From Prevotellaceae bacterium (GTDB lineage Bacteria; Bacteroidota; Bacteroidia; Bacteroidales; Bacteroidaceae): a stretch of DNA of 10,446 nucleotides. Both the position numbers and the translations under genes were made by a program. Numbering within the stretch: position 1 is the stretch's first letter; each line of letters begins with the position of its first letter. Below, one piece after another: positions 6,585-10,446 of the stretch. Under the pieces are notes generated by a model. The model was not told the DNA's origin and did not search any database. It was given only the letters and a program-made list of their open reading frames with translations. The DNA lies in the NCBI GenBank assembly GCA_030536165.1, contig JAUNQM010000062.1, positions 1 through 10,446 of the forward strand. Direction: 5' to 3'.

Positions 6585-8240
6585 CTAATAGTCGGTACCG
6601 AAGCGCAACATTCTGTCGCCGCCCTCAAACGGGGTGGCACTCTTCTGTAGGCCGACGAGGAGGGCGCTCCAGTTTGTTTCCTTGTCGAATGTCAGACGTT
6701 TGTATAAAGCAAGTGCGTCTTCCCTTGAAATCTTGTCGGCATTTGAGTATCCATAGATGTTCTGCGCTGATACCGGACCATAGACTCCTTCTTTCAGACT
6801 TTGCAGGATGACGCTTGGCGATGTGTATTGGTATGGTTCATCGTCAGATTTTTTTGAGGTGCAATTGATGTACGACATATCTCTGAGGGCTCTGTCGTAT
6901 TCCTTGAGATAGCCTTTGAATGTTTCCAGATCATTGGCAAATCCAGCAGGGTTGGAGGCTTCTTTGTATGCTTGGGCTATGGCAACTACGTTTGACATGA
7001 AATCGTAGAGGCAGAAGCCGCTATGCGATTCATTTATCATTGCTATATTGCCTAATGCTTCTGACCGCTCGTCTTCGCTCAGTTCCGTCCAACGTTCCAT
7101 CATTTCCTGTGTATTCAGATATAGATAAAGGTAGTCGCGCAGACTGTTCGCACACAGAGTGTTGCAAATCGCTTCAAGTTTTATTGATTCCCAATCCGTA
7201 TCTCCTTCATTTTCCTTATCTACGAAGAATTCTGCAACTGACCTGACCGGTGCATTCAGGGAGGAAATCTTTGTGAGGTCATAGACTCCTTGGTCTGACA
7301 TATACCCCTTATCATAGGCTTCGACATATCTATCGACACAATATCTGAGGATGTCTTTGAGTGGCTGACCATTTTTTGCACCTTTTTTGAATGCGTCAAG
7401 TATATGGTTGCCAAACTGGCTTCGTGTGTTTTCCTGAGCTGCCATATTGAGGTCGGTTACGGCAGCATACTCGTTGAGTACTTCCATAGTGGCCATCAGG
7501 CATTCGTCAGAGATGATGGCATCGACTTTATGTATCTTTGAACTCCTGATTCCTTCGACTGCATTGAAGATTGATACCCCATAGTCTGATGATTCACAGT
7601 CAAAAACATCATCGAATATCTGTGCCCTGGAGGATGGGATGCCCCTGTCGTCATAGAAATCCCAACCACTTCCGTGATCTTTCATCAGCAGGATATATTT
7701 CTTTGCCGGATATTTTTCCACATTCCAGTTGATGAAATCCGTCAGGTTTTTGGGGTCTGAGAGTTTGAAATCCACTCCTCCTATTTTCTCTGAATATGGT
7801 TCAAGGTAGGCTGTGGCATCGATTATCCATTTGTCATATTCGAATACTGATTCTGGGTCGGCAACAAGGGTGGAATCCCATTTGAATACTCCTTCTTTTG
7901 GTGCCGCCCAGCGTCGGGCACCTTCGAACTTCATTCCTTTGGCCTTTATCTCCGAAGTCTGATATTCTGCGGAGCATTTGAATAGGAAAGTTATGTTGAC
8001 ATCATCATTGCAACCTCCTGCCATAAGTGGGTAGAAAAGGTTGTATATGGTAGATGCATCCAAAGTCGTCCCTCCGCAGCCATATATCATAATAGTGTAT
8101 TCGGCAATGTGTTTCCCGCCATGGTCGTCATTGGATTCGTCGTCACTGCAAGCAGTCAATGATAACGACAACACAAGCGACATTGCGAGAAATGACAGGC
8201 ATTGCAACACACAGGAAACACTTTCTTTCATTGTTTTCAT
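6585..8240 (-). CDS. Clostripain-family (C11) cysteine peptidase, lipoprotein
   Basis: A 551-residue clan CD cysteine peptidase; family members cleave after Arg or Lys. A lipoprotein signal occupies residues 1-30, with lipobox LTAC and lipidated C31. The following SDDES is acidic, as in Bacteroidetes surface-export signals, so an outer-membrane surface location is likely. The peptidase domain begins with YTIMIYGCGG (about 48-57). The catalytic histidine is H189 in MKDHGSGWDF and the nucleophile is C247 in IISDECLMATMEV, matching the C11 pattern D-H-G-S-G-W and D-x-C-L-M. The C-terminal half is helical and acidic, with no recognised domain. The start at 8240 is used because it precedes a complete signal; a second ATG lies three codons later and would also work. 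It stands alone, convergent with the pectate lyase gene and divergent from the HU-like gene. Relatives include clostripain, PmC11 and Bacteroides fragipain. The substrate is unknown. Confidence 0.92.
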   Translation of the reverse strand: MKTMKESVSCVLQCLSFLAMSLVLSLSLTACSDDESNDDHGGKHIAEYTIMIYGCGGTTLDASTIYNLFYPLMAGGCNDDVNITFLFKCSAEYQTSEIKAKGMKFEGARRWAAPKEGVFKWDSTLVADPESVFEYDKWIIDATAYLEPYSEKIGGVDFKLSDPKNLTDFINWNVEKYPAKKYILLMKDHGSGWDFYDDRGIPSSRAQIFDDVFDCESSDYGVSIFNAVEGIRSSKIHKVDAIISDECLMATMEVLNEYAAVTDLNMAAQENTRSQFGNHILDAFKKGAKNGQPLKDILRYCVDRYVEAYDKGYMSDQGVYDLTKISSLNAPVRSVAEFFVDKENEGDTDWESIKLEAICNTLCANSLRDYLYLYLNTQEMMERWTELSEDERSEALGNIAMINESHSGFCLYDFMSNVVAIAQAYKEASNPAGFANDLETFKGYLKEYDRALRDMSYINCTSKKSDDEPYQYTSPSVILQSLKEGVYGPVSAQNIYGYSNADKISREDALALYKRLTFDKETNWSALLVGLQKSATPFEGGDRMLRFGTDY

Positions 8241-8269
8241 AAATCCACGTAAGTTTGATATTTCTTAAC

Positions 8270-8300
8270 TTGATGAAATTGGAGCTTTTTTGTAAGTTTG
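8270..8300 (+). promoter_or_regulatory. Unassigned promoter match pointing rightward
   Basis: CTTG at 8270-8273, a 19-nt spacer and a perfect TAAGTTTG at 8293-8300 fit the Bacteroidetes consensus. Transcription would begin near 8307, almost 500 nt before the HU-like gene and antisense to the proposed C11 leader. Immediately downstream is only a 17-codon frame (ATG 8308 to TAA 8361). It may drive a small RNA, a long HU leader, or be a chance match in AT-rich DNA. Confidence 0.35.
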
Positions 8301-8352
8301 TATTCGTATGGAAACAAACAGACTAAAGAATTCCGCTATTGATTACCGAAGG

Positions 8353-8360
8353 CAAAGTTA
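8353..8360 (-). promoter_or_regulatory. Candidate -7 element for the C11 peptidase gene
   Basis: The minus strand reads TAACTTTG, identical to the -7 boxes before ftsK and the HU-like gene. A start near 8346 would give a leader of about 105 nt before the ATG at 8240. No clear -33 TTTG is present at the expected distance. Confidence 0.5.
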
Positions 8361-8567
8361 AAGAAATTTTCTGTATTGCAGATGGCTTTTGCAAAGTTTT
8401 TGATGCGCGGGTGGCAAAATATACCTTCAAGGCCGTAAAAAAAACGTTGTTGTCTGGGAGATGGTTGCGTGATAAGTGGAACGTGTGGCATACTTGCTTG
8501 TGGTAAACTTCAGCATGTTACCTGTTGCGTTGCCATAGGCTAAGGTGTCAATGTCTTTCAGCTAATA

Positions 8568-8719
8568 GGGGCTGTGGCAAGTCCCGAATATAGCGAAAGC
8601 GAGGGTATTTGCCCGACTTGTCGCATATCGTTTTTGTAGTCGTCGATAGTCGTCGCTTCACACGTCCGTTTAACTCGGGAAAAGTTTTGCAAAACTTTTT
8701 TCGAGTATATGCGACGACT
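8568..8719 (+). repeat. Structured inverted-repeat element upstream of the HU-like gene
   Basis: Several pairings are visible. GGGGCT (8568-8573) pairs with AGTCCC (8580-8585). CAAGTC (8578-8583) pairs with GACTTG (8615-8620). GTCGCATAT (8620-8628) pairs perfectly with ATATGCGAC (8707-8715). Two tandem 10-bp units, TAGTCGTCGA (8637-8646) and TAGTCGTCGC (8647-8656), can each pair instead with CGACGACT or GCGACGACT ending at 8719. The right arm therefore has three alternative partners. It lies just upstream of the HU-like promoter. It could be a repeat element, a small RNA, or the target of a DNA-binding protein. Confidence 0.55.
8673..8706 (+). repeat. 34-bp palindrome
   Basis: The core AAAAGTTTTG/CAAAACTTTT (8680-8699) is a perfect 20-bp palindrome. 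Two G-T positions (8678-8679 with 8700-8701) and the outer ACTCG/CGAGT (8673-8677, 8702-8706) extend it to 34 bp. The G-T positions pair only in a plus-strand RNA. It abuts the right arm of the larger inverted repeat at 8707 and ends 35 nt before the -33 box of the HU-like promoter. Confidence 0.8.
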
Positions 8720-8740
8720 GATAAAAAAGATACGAAAAAG

Positions 8741-8772
8741 TTTGGTAATGAGTAGCAATATGTGTAACTTTG
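8741..8772 (+). promoter_or_regulatory. Bacteroidetes-type promoter for the HU-like gene
   Basis: A perfect TTTG (8741-8744), a 20-nt spacer and a perfect TAACTTTG (8765-8772) make this the best consensus promoter in the window. The start near 8779 gives a leader of about 19 nt before the ATG at 8798. Confidence 0.85.
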
Positions 8773-8797
8773 CAATCAACTAAAAAAACTTATTATT

Positions 8798-9256
8798 ATG
8801 GCTATAAATTATAGTGTAGGACAGGCGTGCAACTTCTCTGGCAATGACGAGCAGAAGCTCTATGCGCGCGTGCAATCAACTCAGACAGTGTCGCTTGAAG
8901 AGATTGCAAAGTATGCAGCATCCCATTATGGCGGCATGGTGGACAAGATGATGGTGATGAAAGTGGTGGATATGCTTAGCAAGTCGGTCGTCGATAAGCT
9001 TAAAGACGGCTGCCGCGTGTCGTTAGGCGACCTCGGTACGTATTATGCCCACATCAAGAGTACTGGAAAATCGGTGGCTGAGATACGCGAAGAGGGATTC
9101 CATCCTTCGCGCGACATCGAGGACGTATGTGTGAAATGGTCGCAGAGCCAACTGATGAAGCATGAAATCAACGTGGATAATGTGACCTTCAAACAGGTAT
9201 CGCAGCTCGATACGAAACGTGGCGCGATAAAGGAGAGTGAAGGGCCTGCGGACTAA
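8798..9256 (+). CDS. HU-related DNA-binding protein (HU-HIG type)
   Basis: A 152-residue nucleoid-type protein of the Bacteroidetes-enriched HU-related family. The start MAINYSVGQ is typical of the group. VQSTQTVSLEEIAKYAASHY (about 25-44) is the first helical segment, MVMKVVDMLSKSVVDKLKDG (52-71) the second, and CRVSLGDLGTYYAHIKSTGK (72-91) the characteristic V-x-L-G-D-x-G strand turn. DVCVKWSQSQLMKHEI (109-124) gives the later strand and helix. The beta-arm region between about 90 and 108 is short. The last 25 or so residues (QLDTKRGAIKESEGPAD) look disordered. Members bind and bend DNA with little sequence preference and sometimes occur in many copies per genome. It appears monocistronic under a strong consensus promoter and beside the structured element at 8568-8719. 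Family assignment is good; a specific partner or locus is unknown. Confidence 0.88.
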   Translation: MAINYSVGQACNFSGNDEQKLYARVQSTQTVSLEEIAKYAASHYGGMVDKMMVMKVVDMLSKSVVDKLKDGCRVSLGDLGTYYAHIKSTGKSVAEIREEGFHPSRDIEDVCVKWSQSQLMKHEINVDNVTFKQVSQLDTKRGAIKESEGPAD

Positions 9257-9285
9257 TTGATTACTGAGCTTGCATGCTTATTTAT

Positions 9286-9512
9286 CCCATGATTTATGCC
9301 TTGATTTATCATGGATTCAAGACTGAAGGTCGCCTTAATTAAATTGTCTTAACCATTTATGCATGATTTATTATTAGATTTCTACGTGAATATATAAATC
9401 CTAACATAAATCAAATTTAAATCTTGCATAAATAAAAAGGGGCTTTAAAGAAAGGCGCTCGTTCCTCGCTTGTATCTATGATAAATCGTTTCGTAAATCT
9501 AATGATAAATGA
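9286..9512. repeat. Array of GATTTAT / ATAAATC motifs before pfkA
   Basis: GATTTAT occurs at 9291-9297, 9303-9309 and 9365-9371. Its reverse complement ATAAATC occurs at 9394-9400, 9406-9412 and 9481-9487, with near copies at 9428-9434 and 9505-9511. Forward copies all lie left and reverse copies right, so arms can pair. ATTTATGCATGATTTA (9355-9370) is inverted at 9418-9433 with one mismatch. A competing imperfect pairing joins 9365-9381 with 9396-9412 (13 of 17). CCATGAT (9287-9293) pairs with ATCATGG (9308-9314). The region lies between the HU-like stop and the proposed pfkA promoter. No DnaA boxes were seen. The role is unknown: terminator, protein-binding array or repeat element. Confidence 0.65.
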
Positions 9513-9520
9513 TACTTTAC
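9489..9520 (+). promoter_or_regulatory. Weak candidate promoter for pfkA
   Basis: TTTC (9489-9492), a 20-nt spacer and TACTTTAC (9513-9520) are a partial match to the Bacteroidetes consensus, missing the final TG of the -7 box. It would give a leader of about 47 nt. No better match was found between the HU-like gene and pfkA. Confidence 0.35.
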
Positions 9521-9573
9521 GACATGCGGACTTACAAAAACATAATAGAATATTGATTTAGACCACAAATAAC

Positions 9574-10446
9574 ATGGCAGTAAAGACAATCGGAGTGCTG
9601 ACGTCGGGCGGCGATGCACCAGGCATGAACGCTGCGGTAAGGGCGGTGACGCGTGCCGGTATTGCAGCTGGATATAAGGTGAAAGCCATCTATCACGGCT
9701 ATCAGGGGCTGATAAACGGTGAGATAAAAGAGTTTGCCAACGAGAGCGTGAGCGGCATCATAAGCCGTGGAGGTACGATACTCCGCACGGCTCGTTGCAC
9801 CGAGTTTACCACGCCTGAGGGACGTGCGAAGGCATACGAACAACTGAAAAAGGCTGAGATTGATGCCCTCGTATGCATCGGTGGCAACGGAACGCTGAGT
9901 GGAGCAAAGGAGTTTGCCGATGAGTTTAACGTGCAGTGCATCGGCATACCAGGCACGATTGACAACGATATCAATGGCACCGACGAGACGATAGGCTACG
10001 ACACGACGCTCAACACAATCATGGAGTGCGTGGATAAGATTCACGACACGGCTGCATCGCACGAGCGCATCTTCTTCATTGAAGTGATGGGGCGCGATGC
10101 AGGTTGGGTTGCACAGTGCAGTGCTATTGCCGCAGGAGCCGAGGCAGCCATAGTGCCGGAAGCCGTGACAGAGGTTGACCAGCTGGCGCAGTACATAGAA
10201 AAAGGCATCCGCAAGAGCAAGAACTCAAGTATCGTGATAGTCAGCGAGAGTCCGAAGTGCGGCGCAATGCACTATGCAGAGCGCGTGAAGAAGGAATATC
10301 CGCAGTATGATGTGCGCGTGTCTATACTCGGACACATGCAGCGAGGCGGTTCCCCTTCAGCCCGCGACCGCATCCTTGCAAGTATTCTTGGCGCAGGAGC
10401 AGTCGAGGCAATAAAGGAAGGACAGCACAGCATTATGGTCGGTGTG
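9574..10446 (+). CDS. pfkA: 6-phosphofructokinase, ATP-type, C-terminus beyond window
   Basis: Phosphorylates fructose 6-phosphate to fructose 1,6-bisphosphate, the committed step of glycolysis in the cytoplasm. The frame is open for 291 codons to the window end; the family is about 320-330 residues, so roughly the last 35 are missing. Seen motifs: LTSGGDAPGMN (9-19) at the nucleotide site, RGGTILRTAR, GGNGTLSGA (103-111), PGTIDND (126-132) with the catalytic Asp at 130, MGRDAGW from M172, and GHMQRGGSP (253-261) contacting the sugar phosphate. Glycine at 106 and at 127, where PPi-dependent enzymes usually have Asp and Lys, points to ATP as donor. N105 replaces the Asp normal in GGDG (E. coli D103), discussed as a finding. 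The ATG at 9574 puts the first beta strand at the expected position. It stands alone after the repeat-rich intergenic region. Confidence 0.95.
   Translation, partial: MAVKTIGVLTSGGDAPGMNAAVRAVTRAGIAAGYKVKAIYHGYQGLINGEIKEFANESVSGIISRGGTILRTARCTEFTTPEGRAKAYEQLKKAEIDALVCIGGNGTLSGAKEFADEFNVQCIGIPGTIDNDINGTDETIGYDTTLNTIMECVDKIHDTAASHERIFFIEVMGRDAGWVAQCSAIAAGAEAAIVPEAVTEVDQLAQYIEKGIRKSKNSSIVIVSESPKCGAMHYAERVKKEYPQYDVRVSILGHMQRGGSPSARDRILASILGAGAVEAIKEGQHSIMVGV

Larger units (their letters stand above)
8241..8797. other. 557-nt intergenic region with promoters on both strands and a structured element
   Basis: No credible gene is seen. It contains promoter-like boxes for the C11 peptidase (8353-8360, minus), an unexplained plus-strand promoter match (8270-8300), the HU-like gene promoter (8741-8772), and structured DNA from about 8568 to 8720. 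Smaller nested pairings occur at 8486-8535 (TGGCA/TGCCA outside GGTAA/TTACC). Short open frames on the minus strand at 8548-8779 cross the repeats and have no recognisable features. Confidence 0.6.

Noticed and set aside
8308..8361. 17-codon small protein after the orphan promoter
   Set aside because: Too short to support from sequence alone, with no hydrophobic segment, motif or ribosome-binding evidence.
9286..9440. Replication origin with iterons, suggested by AT-rich repeats beside a HU-like gene
   Set aside because: No DnaA boxes, no replication initiator gene, and the neighbours are ordinary chromosomal genes.
9532..10062. 176-codon minus-strand frame over the start of pfkA
   Set aside because: Antisense shadow of a well-conserved glycolytic gene.

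Overview
The window looks like a chromosomal segment from a Bacteroidales bacterium, most likely of the Prevotella group. Four things support this. Start sites have AT-rich leaders without Shine-Dalgarno sequences. Promoters have the Bacteroidetes form (TTTG or TTG, about 20 nt, then TAnnTTTG; TAACTTTG occurs three times). A lipoprotein carries an acidic stretch just after the lipobox cysteine. One protein belongs to the Bacteroidetes-type HU-related family. No plasmid, phage, insertion sequence, CRISPR array, tRNA or rRNA was seen.

Layout. At 1-181 (minus) is the start of a TetR-type regulator that runs off the window. A divergent intergenic region separates it from a plus-strand cluster: ftsK (372-2861), a LolA-like periplasmic lipoprotein carrier (2892-3509) and a large secreted family PL1 pectate lyase (3517-5880). 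Gaps of 30 and 7 nt suggest co-transcription. A 704-nt non-coding stretch (5881-6584) lies between this cluster and a convergent clostripain-family (C11) lipoprotein peptidase (6585-8240, minus). It contains an alternating pyrimidine-purine tract, a direct repeat and a dense group of short hairpins resembling REP/BIME elements. A 557-nt intergenic region (8241-8797) holds promoters on both strands and a folded inverted-repeat element. Then come a HU-related DNA-binding protein (8798-9256), an AT-rich stretch with many GATTTAT/ATAAATC copies, and the first 291 codons of 6-phosphofructokinase (9574 to the window end).

The genes do not form one pathway. FtsK (chromosome segregation), LolA (lipoprotein sorting), the HU-like protein (nucleoid) and PfkA (glycolysis) are housekeeping. 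The pectate lyase and C11 peptidase are exported degradative enzymes, which fits a gut or rumen fibre and protein degrader. I found no clear new multi-gene system. The most unusual material is in the intergenic regions: the hairpin cluster at 6329-6577, the element with competing pairings upstream of the HU-like gene, and the repeat array before pfkA.
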